This document shows positions 1 through 11,690 of a DNA stretch of 64,000 nucleotides, piece after piece. A program made the translations under genes and the position numbers. Origin of the DNA: Jaapia argillacea MUCL 33604 (lineage: Eukaryota; Basidiomycota; Agaricomycetes; Jaapiales; Jaapiaceae); NCBI GenBank assembly GCA_000697665.1, contig KL197735.1, forward strand, positions 236,689-300,688. The letters run 5' to 3'. The notes below the pieces were generated by a model. That model was not told where the DNA came from. It did not search any database and saw only the letters and a list, made by a program, of their open reading frames with translations. Numbering within the stretch: the first letter of the stretch is position 1; every line of letters starts with the position of its first letter.

Positions 1-220
1 ATTGAGATTTGTTGTCTGAGCCACCATTCTGCACGCTTACTGACTCAAAACGGCCGAACAGCGCGCACCGCCAAGCGGGTATGTGGTTTGTCCACGGATA
101 GTGAACCATATCTCTGTGTTATCTTAGCGACGTTGGAAACAAGCATTGTTAAATGGGCGATCGATTAGAGTTCGGTTGCCACAACTGTACAGGTCTAAAA
201 CTCAAATTCTACGGACCAAA

Positions 221-360
221 GCCCCGGCCTTTCGGGTAGGCTCGGGCTTTCTTAATTGGGAAGCCGGGCCCTAACCTCGGGCTTTCTGTGGGTTGGGCTT
301 GGGCTTGGTCGGGCTTTTTCAGGGCCGGCTTGGTTGGGCTCAGGCTCAAAAGCCTGACCT
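221..360. repeat. GGGCTT/GCCC-rich imperfect repeat
   Basis: On the + strand this stretch is dominated by imperfect copies of GGGCTT/GGGCTC and the complementary GCCC, separated by short T- or A-rich spacers, for example CTCGGGCTTTC and TTGGGCTTGGGCTTGG. The composition is unlike anything else in the window. It carries no convincing coding frame; open frames across it only reflect the lack of stops in GC-rich repeats. It abuts a tRNA-like segment on the minus strand, so the two may be the body and head of one SINE-like element. No target-site duplication was identified. The structure is seen directly; the class is inference. Confidence 0.5.
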
Positions 361-446
361 GGGACAACACTAGCCAACACCATACACCAGTGTAAGCCCA
401 GTGCGAATGTGAGACGCGTCTCATAACCATTAGACCATGGGGACAT
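361..446 (-). repeat. Degenerate tRNA-like segment, possible SINE head
   Basis: Read on the minus strand from 446, the sequence starts GTCCCCATGGTCTAATGG, which resembles the acceptor strand, D-arm and A-box of a tRNA of the Glu/Asp/Val type. It does not continue into a foldable anticodon arm or an intact B-box (GGTTCGANTCC), so it is not a working tRNA gene. It runs directly into the GCCC-rich repeat. A tRNA-derived head followed by an unrelated body is the known architecture of SINEs, but only one copy lies in this window. Confidence 0.35.
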
Positions 447-1526
447 ACTAAGGGAGAGATGCGTGCTATTATGAGACGGACACATCACTATGAGGTCAAC
501 AGATATTGCACTGTCGCAGCACTGGATTCAAAGCTATGGACGCTCTCAGCATCCTCCAAAGGCTCGTCGCAAAAACGATTGAGTTGCACATCGTGGCCGA
601 AGGGTTGCTGTGAGGGCGCTTCGTAAGATGAAGGTGGCCGCTGGGCGGGACCCGATCTAGCCACAGCCTTGGGCGTGTCGTTGGGAGCTCAGACGGAGAT
701 GACTCTTTCGTCCCTATGAATCCAAGGGTGGTTTTCTTCTCAACATACGGTGCCAACGGGAACTAATGGCGGAAATTCGTCCCCTTTCAGCCTTTCAAGA
801 GCTGAAAGATGAAATGTTCGACGGACGCACTGTAACAACCGTTCTCTGCGTCGGAGGAGCGCGAGATGCCACCGCCTTGCGAGGCGTGACGGTATCGAGT
901 ACATTGCTCAAACATTGCTTGTAGTGCGCTTGGCGCAAGCCTTACGGAGTTTCCGAATGCCGGCGACAGCATTTTCACAGCAACGACAAAGAGCAGGGTC
1001 GAGATAAAGTGTTGTCATAGATGTTCAAGAATCCAACCAAGGTTTGCCTAGAAATGCTGCGTCCAACATGTGTAGTGCATGAAATGGAGCAAATTTCAAG
1101 CTGTGAAGGGGCTGAACCAACTGAATCGATGCATGGCTGCGAAATGTTTTGACCTCACCAATGTTGCCTGGAGAACTTGCAAAGATACCCATCCTCGTCG
1201 TTTGGACCATAGACGTCACTTGTGGAGTCTGGGACACGGATATTTCGAAAGATCACGTGTTCTGAGGCCATGTCGTGACGAGCCGTGACCTTTCCACCAA
1301 CTTGTTGAACAGCCCCAGCACGGCCGGGTACCGAGCGCTCTGAAGCCCCCGAAAATGCCCAGCCGTATGCCTGACTGTACGGTTCCGGGACAGTTGCTAT
1401 GCGATCGAGCTGTACATATATCCCGGCATATATTAATCCTTTAGACTCCACCTTGTCCTCTCGAATCTTCTAAAGCTTCTCCATCCCTTTACCCTCATCT
1501 CGGACGTCCGCCTGACACTTTCGGAG
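447..1526. other. Intergenic, no supported gene
   Basis: Only short open frames without recognisable domains or consistent splice signals occur here. The last 150 bases before the metacaspase ATG are pyrimidine-rich (for example CCTTGTCCTCTCGAATCTTC) and contain a TATA-like ATATATCCCGGCATATATTAA near 1415-1435, a plausible promoter for the downstream gene. Confidence 0.4.
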
Positions 1527-3720
1527 ATGGTTGTACCAGCAAGAACTGAATCAGACCCTGGGCAAGGAGGCCAGCGACCCGTTCGACGACCCCCCGCCCG
1601 GAAGGCACTGCTTATAGGAATCAATTATGGGTACGGCGAGGACGCTTTGCGATGCCCACATAGCGACGTATCAAAGTTGACCGCGATGTTATGTGGTGAG
1701 TCCTCAACCCTTGTTGCTATCACGAACAAGCTGGGGGATTAGACTGTCGACTGCGTTCTGCTAAACTTTGCTAACTGATAGTTCTTGCAGGACGCTTTAG
1801 TTATGCGAAAGACGATATCGTCCTCATGTTAGACCAAGATTTATACCCCGCCGATCTAGTCCCAAACGAAACAAATATCGTATGTACTTGCGTCCTTAGT
1901 GTATCGCTTCCCCATCCAATACGACGTTCCCTGGACAGCGCAAGCAATTGGCCGAATTAGTTAAGGATGCGCAGAAAGGAGATCACTTCTTCTTCTACTA
2001 CGCCGGTCATGGACATCAAATAAGGACGGATGACCAGAGCGAAGAAGACGGCATGAACGAACGTATGTCCGCTCAACGTGACTCGATACTTTATCTTAAC
2101 TAGCAATACAGACATCGTGGCATCGGACTTTATTGCTATCCCCGACGATGTGAGCATTGGAACTCTCGATTTCAAAGGCCTCGATCTTATCCCTCCTTTA
2201 GGATCTCAAGGCTATTCTTGTCGACCCTCTGCCTGTCGGCAGCAGTCTCGTCGTGAGTCACCAAGTTTGCTTTGCGAAGGCATCGTCTAACTATCTGCCA
2301 GGCAATCATTGACTGCTGCCATTCAGGCACGATGTTAGGTACGTCATCCTGATCATTCCGCTCGCTCTCATCTAAGTTCAACCTCGTCTTTAGACCTGCC
2401 TCATTCTAGGTGTAACATCGCTTACCCTTGGAAAAATTGGTTCCGACGTGGTAATACACGCAAGATTCCTTGTACGCCGCTCCTGTCTGGGTCCCTCTTC
2501 CTCGTGCTGATGAACCCTCTCATTTCCTACTGCAGGTCGCCAACATGCCATCGGTACGCCCAAACGCGAAAGATGTTCATCGTCTATTGGCTAATCTCAT
2601 GTTTTTCACCAACAGGTTGTGGTGACTTCGGTCCTTGGGCTGGCACAATCTTGCAAACTTCTCATATCTCCTCCGCCGAGGTCCAGTCGAGCAAGGTATT
2701 CATCGGCAGCGCTCCGTCACCGCCGACATCAAGTGGCCCTATCAGCCCACCCACCAGTTCTTCCTTCGCCAAGACGACCGTCACTATCAAAGGCAAAACC
2801 CTGACGAGATCACCTACATCACCACCACCTCCTCTCCCTACCACCACACGTCATATATCATCCCCAGTTCGATCAAACACCAGCCCCAATCCAAACCCTC
2901 AATCACAACCCAAACCCAAATCTGGTTCGAAGGGCAAGAAATCCCTGCTATCTAGGACACGCGCACAACTTCAGAGCCGATTCCGCACAAGCTCTGCGGA
3001 AGCACGGCCTCTGTTATCCATTGATACAGCAACCGCGGGATGGTTTGGCAAATATGAGTCCGACCCAACAGCTTCTTCTTCGTATGGCCGGGCTCAGTCC
3101 CCTGAACCGATTCCATACAACTGCACCGAAGATTGTCCTCAGAGTCCTACACTCCGGCCCACTGTTGTGAGCTCTTTCCTTGTTTGAAATCTTCTCTCCG
3201 ACTTATAAAGTTCATCTTAGATTTCCGTGTCAAGCTGCATGGATGCTCAGGTTGCTTATGAGGGCGCATTGGGCTCGTTCTTTACGAGGGTGAGTTCCTC
3301 ATCAATATCTTCCGCTGATGCCCTATCTCAACGAATGCTCCTACAGGCTTTGATGGTCGTATTGGAAAATAATGATAAGCCAACCTTCACCGAGCTCGTT
3401 CGGGGTATCTCGTAAGTCTCTACTGCCTGTTACATCCGATAGCAACTTGCTGATTTCCCCCGACTCGAATTGGACACCATAGATCCAACCTTGAACTTTT
3501 GAGAAGAGAAATGATTGAACATTTGAAGGTAGATTCCCCCCCTCAGGTTCCCTCGGCAAGTTCGGTTTCATTCTCCCTCTTCCATGACATGTCTGATTCG
3601 TGCTCTTTTCACAGTTGAGCAGTCTGAAGAGATTAGTATGTCCTCCCTTCCCGCAGTGCCCTTTCATTGGCTAATTGCACATTCGCTTTTCAGAATATGG
3701 ATGATGTCTTGATCATCTAA
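1527..3720 (+). CDS. MCA1: Type I metacaspase (caspase-like cysteine peptidase)
   Basis: Spliced gene with about ten exons. Exon 1 encodes the first beta strand of the p20 caspase fold (KALLIGINYGYGEDALRC) after a short Pro/Arg-rich leader. The exon from 1939 carries the catalytic histidine motif FFYYAGHGHQ, followed by acidic residues (DDQSEEDG). The exon from 2302 carries the catalytic cysteine in AIIDCCHSGTML. Introns visible include 1696-1790, 1880-1938, about 2150-2200 and 2253-2301. The Ser/Pro-rich stretch at 2680-2960 fits the linker between p20 and p10. C-terminal exons give a p10-like end (SCMDAQVAYEGALGSFFTRA ... NMDDVLII, then TAA). Metacaspases cleave after Arg or Lys and act in stress, proteostasis and cell death. 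The Q/N-rich prodomain of yeast Mca1 is absent. Family call is firm; the middle exon borders are approximate. Confidence 0.9.
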
Positions 3721-4348
3721 ACCCCTCATATATGTTGTTATGCACCTCGCTTTTCATTCTTATGTCGATACCCACCATGACCCGTATGTTTTGTTCTCGT
3801 TATTACCACTGCTCAGCCCGTCATTTTACAGACTGCTTCGATCTTTCTGGGCTCGCATATACCCCGCTTTTATGAATACTCCGACGCAGGCACCCCTCCA
3901 TCCGAGTAGTTGCGCCGGTTGCTCCTACTGGACACTCGTTACCCAATATTGTACATCCTTAGGACCTTGTCGTATTGGATCTATTGACTGTAGTAATATT
4001 ATACCCTATATTGTACACCGTGAACCTTTGTAACACTTACATTCCACTCGCCCTGTATAATCACACTTTTCAGCTTGGTTGGCTGTTGACGTTTCGTCAT
4101 ACCCGTGTTATCAAATCGGCGAAAGGGAACGCGTGCAGGATCCAAATGATGTAGTGTTGAAATGAACTTCCATTGCGTCGAGGGTGAAGCTATCAGCTTC
4201 AGCCTCAGCAACCCACACAACATTCCACTGGATCCGGTGTGCTTGTATATCACAATCGGCGGGACAAATTTAGGGCTCCTCAGTTATTGCTCGACTCGTC
4301 CATTCAATTGGGAGTTCATAAACGTCGAATATCCAAAGAAATATGGAT
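3721..4348. other. Intergenic between convergent genes
   Basis: This separates the 3' ends of the metacaspase (+) and the polymerase delta subunit (-). It should hold both 3' UTRs. I see no gene, only short overlapping open frames without domains. Confidence 0.4.
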
Positions 4349-6384
4349 CTATTTCTTGGGCTTCCCAAAGAAGTCCTTCAAGTTCTGCGCCTTCTTCGAA
4401 CTTTGTGCCACCTTGGCTGCTTTCCCACTATCAGCCGTAAGCTTCATCGATCCCTTTCGGGAGATGGTGCCAGCCTTTGGTTTCGTTTCGGAGTCTGCTA
4501 CAGTCGCCTCAGCATCAGGCTTCTTAGCTTTCTGTGCCTTCTTTGGTGGTTCGGGGACGGGCTCCTCTTCGTCGACGGACTCATACGACGAGTAATCTTC
4601 AGTCGCTGGACATTCAAGTCAGTTAATCGCAACAGCCTGATTGCCAAACAAGCATGACCTACCCATGTAACCTTTGTCGTCACACGCCGTTCGACTCTTG
4701 ACAACCCGTTTCTTCTTCAAACCGTTGCGACCGACAGGTATTTCCTTCTTCTCCTTCCTCTTCCGCGGCTTGGGTTTTGGGGCAGGCACAGGTTCTTCCT
4801 CCATATCGACATCACCATCCTCATTCGGCTCTGGAATGGCTTCGACTTTGGTAGTAGATCGTGACACCTTTTCAACTTGATCTACAGAAGAAATGGGTAT
4901 TAGCACTTGGCTACCGAAAAACGGAGAATATGTACCATCATCAATGTCCATCATTGCCTGAAGGCTCTTCTCCACGTCTGACTCGATATCGGGGAAAGCT
5001 ACAGTCTTACCCTTCGCTTTCGTCTTGGGAGGTGGTGGCGTGGCCTCTTCTTCGTCGTCAGAGACCAAAACTCCTTTCTTCACTCGTACTTTAGAGACAG
5101 ATGGTGGTTTGGACGTCGAAGGTGAAGGCTTGGTGTCCTCTTCGTCGGAAGACAGTGAAGTCACCGTGGATTTTCGCTTCAGTCCTCTCTATCGTATGAC
5201 AAGGGAAGTGAGAGTGGAACTGAGGGCGACGTAAGGATTGGACGTACCTTCGGCTGTTCCTTTTCAACCACCTTCGTCTCCTTGTCAGTCGTCTCGTTCT
5301 TAACTCCATTTTTCACGCTGACATCTTTACTCTTCTCTTTTGACATCTTCTCCTCTCGCTTCAAAGCCTCTTTCGACGATTCGGCCATCTTGGCCTTGAC
5401 ATCCTCCTTCTTCACCTCTTTAGACTTCGCCTTGCTCCAATCCAGCTTCCCAGTAGCTATCGGTTTCTCCCCAACCTTTTTCACTTTGTCTTTTTCAGCA
5501 TCCTTCGTTTCAGGTTCCTCAGCCTTGGTTGCTAATCGAGGTTGTGGAGCCTTGATGGACGCCGTCCTAATGGGAGCCTGTGCAGACTTCCCTTTCACAA
5601 CAGACTTCTTCTACAGAAAACGGTTGGCCGAGAAACGGAGATGTGTCGTTCTGACGTACCTGAACATCAGCGCCCACGATCTTTCCAAACGTGACAGTCA
5701 GCTCATGGTTGCTCTTGAGATCTACTCCCCTGACAGCCTCCGTCGGTCCACAGATTAGTCCAGCATCCTGAGTAGACCCCAATTAGAAAAGTGGCACGCG
5801 CCAACAATCTAACGAACCTACCACCAAAGGCGAGGGCGATAGACAGTATACATGAGTGGTGGATATCCGAGTAAACTGTCGCTTCGCATCTTACCCGTTT
5901 CCTCAGTTCATAAATCAATACCACCAAATCAATCAGTGTCGGCGTACCTTCTAGGGCACTTTCACCAACAAGTACCATCTTAGTCTGGGTGACAGCTTCT
6001 TCATCCTCCATATCCTCATCATAGTCGATTTCCATCTCGTCCTCCTCTTGTGTAGCAACCTCATGTCGAGATGGACGAATATCCACTTCTCCTGAGACAA
6101 GATAGGTTGCGGAGACCGTTAGCGACGACGCTCGTGACTCAGCATAGTAGGCCGCAAGTTCTCTGCCAGTCAAACATATAAGGAAGTGGAGGGCATTCAG
6201 TAACGATCATACTCACAGTTTGGCAGTATTGACGTGAATACTCAGCGCCCGACTCAGGGAGCGGTAGGTTACCTTGAGGGCAGTGTTAGCTGAGAATTCC
6301 GCCGAAACCAGAGTAACACCTCACGATAGATTTGGATACGAGCAGTTGCTTTGCGAGGTAGTCTACAGCTTCTAGCGTCGTCAT
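4349..6384 (-). CDS. POLD3: DNA polymerase delta subunit 3 (Cdc27/POLD3 family)
   Basis: The N-terminus (MTTLEAVDYLAKQLLVSKSI, then exons reading VTYRSLSRALSIHVNTAKL and SLTVSATYLVSGE) matches the winged-helix region that binds the B-subunit of DNA polymerase delta. The middle is acidic and Lys-rich (DEMEIDYDEDMEDEE; long KDKVKK/KEEKMSKEK runs), and the tail is basic, as in Cdc27/p66. The C-terminus ends AQNLKDFFGKPKK, which resembles a PCNA-interacting (PIP) motif; Gln is one position off the canonical QxxhxxFF spacing. The start at 6384 is supported because the first intron begins right after KSIV (GTGAGG). Several introns of 50-70 nt interrupt the gene. Its role is processivity and PCNA contact of lagging-strand polymerase in the nucleus. 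The family call rests on both ends plus composition. Confidence 0.85.
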
Positions 6385-6758
6385 CTCAACACAAAAAATT
6401 CGACGAGGAATTCAAGATGGTAGACAAGATGAAGGCCACAGACGCGTCGACGCGTTTGTGATGAACGGAATAGCCGGACCGTCCCTGGCCACGCCATGTT
6501 TGGGATCGAGACATACATGCGGGGCAAAGGTGAAATGACAGACTCGTAAAGAGTGAAATGCCAGTAAAAAGTGAAATGCTATGGATACATTCGGTATGAT
6601 ACATATGTGCGAAGTCACATCAGGAAAAAAGTGAGATGGTATGCAATGGCACGCAAGATACGGAACTGGCCCATACCGACCTATACCACCTGACGATCTT
6701 CCTGATAGCTTCGGGCTGCCCAACCATCAGCGAGTCCTAAGGGAAAAAACGAAGGCAA
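6385..6758. other. Intergenic with scattered TGAAATG copies
   Basis: No gene seen. Three copies of TGAAATG (6531-6537, 6554-6560, 6572-6578) and a variant TGAGATG (6632-6638) lie within about 110 bases. This is the promoter side of the polymerase delta subunit and the 3' flank of the next minus-strand gene. Confidence 0.35.
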
Positions 6759-9700
6759 CTAGACCGCAGCGAACTGCCCAATGTCCCAATTGAATGACGG
6801 CATAGCCAAAGGCTTCGACAATGATTCAAGACATTTCGTCCAAGACCGCTCCTTCATCCGCCTCTCCCTTTCTTGCCGAAGCTGGGTTGGTGTTGGAGTA
6901 TGGCAGTGCAGAGCAAATACAAACTCTGTCATGTCAGATGTTTGCACGAGTTGGATCTTGTTCTCCCCTTCCTTGAGCATGGAGGAGATGTCAACCAGCC
7001 CATCGGCGCCGACCTGAGCAAGTGGGTCAGCCGAGCTATAGATGGCATGCCAACATAAGACTGATACGCACAAAGAAAGGAGGTGAGAGGAATCGACTGT
7101 CTGAATCATTGACGGTGGCTTGTAAATTCCCAGTCTCGGGCCACTTCGACCCCAACGAAGACGTCACTACCTCGAAAGGGATTCCCGAATCGGTTCGGAC
7201 AGCGTCGACCATGTCAAGGAATGGATAGCACGCCAGAGAAAAGATTAACGATTTCGATATATTACTTCCCACACAAGTGTCAGCGGATTCGAATGGCAAA
7301 AGGAAGGATGAATGGCTCACGGTGAAGTTCGCCTGTTATTCCAGGCTGAGATGCGAGCAATCTCAGTACAGGTAATATTAAAGGTCATGGTGGTCACGGG
7401 GCCCGACTTCTTGCCCCACTCCATTGCCACTACAGTCATCGCGGCGCCGAACTTCGAACCAGTGGTGAGGGGAATCTCTCCATCCTCGGATGCCACTTCC
7501 ATGTCAAATCCATCGACAGGCTCTGGTGGAGGATCGATGGTAGGGACCGTCGGATGCACAACTATCTTGGAGGGATCCTCAGGGGTAATGCGTGAAATAG
7601 GAGGAGCGAGGTGACTCTGTTCCATGACCAGGCTTTCTGGAAGGAGATGCGGGAATCTTGCCCCGATGCCATTAATCCGAGGTGAATCAAGAAGACTGTT
7701 CCAAAGTGACGAAGGTGGGAGAAGATGATTGATAATCTCTCCCTCTTCTTTGCTGCTCGAGGTCCTGTTGCTGCGCGGAGAATAAGATATGATAATCTCA
7801 CCCTCACTTAAATCCCTAGTAGCCGAGCCATTTAACGGTACCTGTGTGGCGGATGAAGCCGAAGAGGGTGATTGAGATGGTGGCTGTGGTATGTTGATAG
7901 CTCCGAAATCGATCGTGATAACAGGGGGGAGGGAGAGAGCTCGTTTATGCTTCGCTGGTGATGGAGCACGAGCAGGTGGCGCGGAATCAAGCTGGGCTTC
8001 GTTCGGAACTTCACGTCCTCCGTCCCCCTCGAGCATATCGTCAGGCGCTGGAGGAAGAGGACCGGAACTTTCTCCAGAGACTGGTTGTGGTGAATGTGAT
8101 GGTTCTACCTCAGTGCCTTGGTGGAAACCATCAGGTTGGGCGACAGGAGCAGGGGTTGGTTTGGAGGGGGGATCTACATAATCGTCCTCGCCGGAATCTA
8201 TGAGCATATCACTTGAAGTGGAGGTGGAAGGCATGAGCTGTGGGGCGAACAAGGTGATCTTGGATAGAGGATGTCCAGTTGTGGCAGTCGGAGCTGGGTC
8301 AACGGGCGGTTCTCTTGCTTCCGACAGGGCTGGGCTAGCTCGCTGTTTGGGAGTGGGTGGGTCACCATGTACACTGGAGGGACGCGAGTCCTTCCCAGAA
8401 GGTTGCTCGGGTTCAGCGGGAAGACTGATAGTTGTCCGCGAGGGTGATCCCAAGGGGGTCGTCGAGTTCGGAGGTGCCCCGACAATCGACTCCCTTGTGT
8501 CCAACCTAGAAAGGCTACCTTGCTTGTCACGAGTGCGTGATTCGTCCCCCCGGTCTGGCGTAGGGGAAAGTCTAGGTGAAACATACTCCTGCGAGGGCGA
8601 GGGCGGAGGGTCTTTGGGACTAAGCTGTCCAACTTCCAAGTTCGCTTGAAGAGGGATCATACGTTGCGGAGGTGGCGTTGTCGTGGTTGGAGCTGCGGGA
8701 ATAGATGACTCCATTGTCTTCGGAGGCAGACCCGGGCTAACGCGCCGTTTAGGAGTGGGTATCTCATCATCTCGGCTCAATGACCGCAAACGTTTCAGCG
8801 ATAGTGATTGTTGAGAAGGAAATGAATCCTGAGCATAGCCAAAGTCTTCACCTCCTTGAGCGTGGGTGACAGGTTTAGGCATGGCTGGTTCGTGTTGAAC
8901 GTTCAGTTCACCAGTGGTGGCTAAGAAAACGAACGGAGAATCTGGAGGTTCTGGACGGTCGATCTGAACAGGTGCGGGAGTGTCCAATACTTCTTTTTCT
9001 CCTATGGCTCCTTCGGGAGTGAGGATGACTCCCGCAACAGATTCGACAACCAATGGGACGAATGGGAGGTCCGCGGGAATGGGCTTAGCTTCGTCTTGTG
9101 GCTTGGGGGATGCATTCCGGAGATGGTCGGAAGATTCCACCGAGGGAGCAGCGGCGATTGGTGACGATGGACTTGATGGGTCAACTAGCATGGACTCTTC
9201 GTGAGAGACTACGAGGTCTGGGGTGATATGTTTCGAATAGATAGCTTCGTCAATATCCATCGGGACTGAATCGGGCTCGACCACTACACTCTCCAATTGC
9301 GGAGGGAGAGCTTCCGGAGGTTCTCTCGCCATAGCCGTTGGAGTCGACTGCTGGTTCATGTTCGGCTGGGCGGTCATCTGTGATTCTTCCATCGAAGTCG
9401 GCGCGAGTTCCTGGACTGCAGAGGCTGGAGGAGAAACCGCTGGGGCTGCCTCTAAATGAACCTGTCGGTTGACCTCGCCGAGTCCATCGTCATGCGGCTT
9501 CCTCAATTCTTGATGTATGTCCACGTCCATTGTGTTAGGCCCGGAGGAGCTATCAAGTAGAGGCTGCTCGGATTCTGCGGCAACTTGATCCGAATCCGCG
9601 GGGACTACCTCGGTGACGATGCCAGTTCCGTCTACATCCTGAATTGCTTGGCCATAACTGTGACCAGGAACACTCTCGGAGGGATCTGGACAAGGGTGAC

Positions 9701-11690
9701 CAATGGGCGTGGAAGCAATTGGCTCGAGGATTGACTCAACGGGGGGAGGCGGTTCCGGGGCTGCGACGGCGGCTGGAGGACTCTCTCCAGGAAGCTTTGA
9801 TTCGGGATGGGTTTCAGAAACTAGAGGAGTTTGTGCGACCTTGACCTCTTCAACCAACGAAACTACACCCTCCATGACAGAACCAGAAGCAGGACCCATA
9901 TCAGGAGGCACCGGCACTTGGCGTAATAGCATCTATAAAATCTTAGGGTCAACATTGAGCTGCGTTTGTGAACTTGGAAACTTCACATTTAGTACGAGCG
10001 GCTCCTCCTCCTCCTTGATCATATCTTCGCTCCCTATTCGAAGGGCAGGGATCGCTCCGTCGGAAGTCGGGTTTATCAATCTTGCCGCTTGGGGAGGTTC
10101 TGGTACGAGAGGAACCGAGGGTATAGCGATAGCTGGGGATATGACAGTGGACTCTACCGGAGGCCGATGCGAAGGTTCTGGTGCAACCTTGACCTGAGGA
10201 GATTCTTCTTTTTTAACTGGCTCGGCGTTCTGAGAAGACACGGTAGCTGGTGGTTGAGAAGGTTGTGGTACTGTGACGTGAACCGAAGCCGTCTTGGCCT
10301 CAGAGCTGGGCTGCGTGGCAGGGACAGGGGATACCGGAGCTGGGGCCTGAATAGAAGCAGACGATTGAATTTCGGTTGATTGCTGTGGTCGTCTGTTCTT
10401 TATGAACCAAGCCGTATCCCGCTTATGTAGGTCAGCGACGAAATTCGGATCGAGGGTCTTGGTCTTCTTCGGTTTCGTCTGCTGAGGGGGATTCTGTTGG
10501 GTTGCGGTCGATTTCGCCGGGGCAGGTTTCGGTACCGCTTGCGTCGAAGAAGTAAATACAACGGGTGCAACAGCCGGCTTTGCGGGTTCCATAGTATCGT
10601 CATGTATCGAAATCGGGGACTCTCGCGTTCCCGGTGAGATAGATGCGGAGGTGGGGATGATAGGACGAGAAAGTCTCATGCCTGGGGCCAGCATCTGAGT
10701 TTGAAATGGTGGTGGGACCCCAAACGGGTATGGACCTGTGGGAGGACCTGGTGTCCGAACTGCTGGAGTTGTGGAAGCGGATGGAAAGGAAGTGGCTGAT
10801 CCAGATCGTCTCCTCTCATTTCTCGCGAGAATTTCTTGGCGCTGCTGTTCTTGGATGGCTTGCTGGGAGTGGAAGAGCATCTGAATGGGATTGGACTCAG
10901 ATGCGACTGGGGTCGTGGGTGTGGGCGAGATCGATGAAATTGAAGAGGAGGAGGGTTGAGGTTGTAATGCCCTCGCCAAGGAAGATGAAGATGGTTGCGC
11001 CGTGAGATATGAGACAGGGGGAGGTTGAATCGGGTCGGGGTGTCCTGACGTGACTAGTACCGGCGGTGGTAGATACTGAGTTGAACTTTGTGTGTTGACA
11101 GAAATCGTTGCAATCAAATTCTCGACACGATCTGGTTGTATAAGGGTCAGTGACCATCGTGCAATCCAAATTTCAGCTTGCAGTTTGAATATCAAACAAA
11201 ACTTACGTTTCAGCTCCCCAGCGAAAAAATGTGTGAAGGGTTGTACACTTTGGACGAGACTAGTATAAGACCGAGCCCATGGATAGAGCTGATTGCTCAG
11301 ACGAGATACTTGGAACGGCTGCCCCCCATTTTGCCTACACATGGTAGAGTACGCGACTTCAAGGAGGTGGACTATCTGTAAGGTAGTCCATTATTCTTTG
11401 CTCGACATAAAATAAGCAAAAGTCCCCCCGCCTCGCGGCAGGGATCCGCGAAGTGGGAGCATCCGCCAATGATGTATGCCACCCGATATAACAAGATTCA
11501 CGCACAACCGAGTGTATGAACTCACATGGTGTTTGGCGGCATCGTAGTACGCCTTGTCCGATTCCAACCACTTCCCAAACTTTTTGGCAGTGTCGGAAAA
11601 GATGTTATAGTCATCAGACGAGAGTTTCTTGGCGAAGACAGAAAAAAGCCTGTCGTTATTGAGGACCGCATCGTGTTTTGCGCGACTCAT
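6759..11690 (-). CDS. Large Ser/Pro-rich disordered protein with PINIT-like C-terminal domain
   Basis: One long minus-strand gene of about 1,500 residues. The N-terminal exon (MSRAKHDAVLNNDRLFSVFA ... AKKFGKWLESDKAYYDAAKHH) and the next one (IVHLLEVAYSTMCRQNGG ... FTHFFAGELK) encode a predicted helical region. More than 1,000 residues of Pro/Ser/Thr-rich low-complexity sequence follow, with repeated SP/TP sites. The C-terminus is folded: TTMTFNITCTEIARISAWNN, then KSLIFSLACYPFLDMVDAV, PPFFVGADGLVDISSMLKEG and NKIQLVQTSDMTEFVFALH. That beta-rich pattern (ligand-like strand, 'D-hydrophobic-S-x-L', then NxIQL and a terminal hydrophobic strand) resembles the PINIT domain of SIZ/PIAS proteins, but no SP-RING cysteines follow. 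An in-frame TAG at 9933-9935 is best explained by a short intron (9933-9986 or 9933-9995, both multiples of 3). Function unknown; a chromatin or transcription role is inference. Confidence 0.75.

Noticed and set aside
361-446. Functional tRNA gene on the minus strand
   Set aside because: A-box present, but no anticodon arm or B-box, so it cannot be a working tRNA.
8200-8649. Plus-strand frames over the disordered protein gene
   Set aside because: Antisense shadows of Ser/Pro-rich coding sequence with no independent features.
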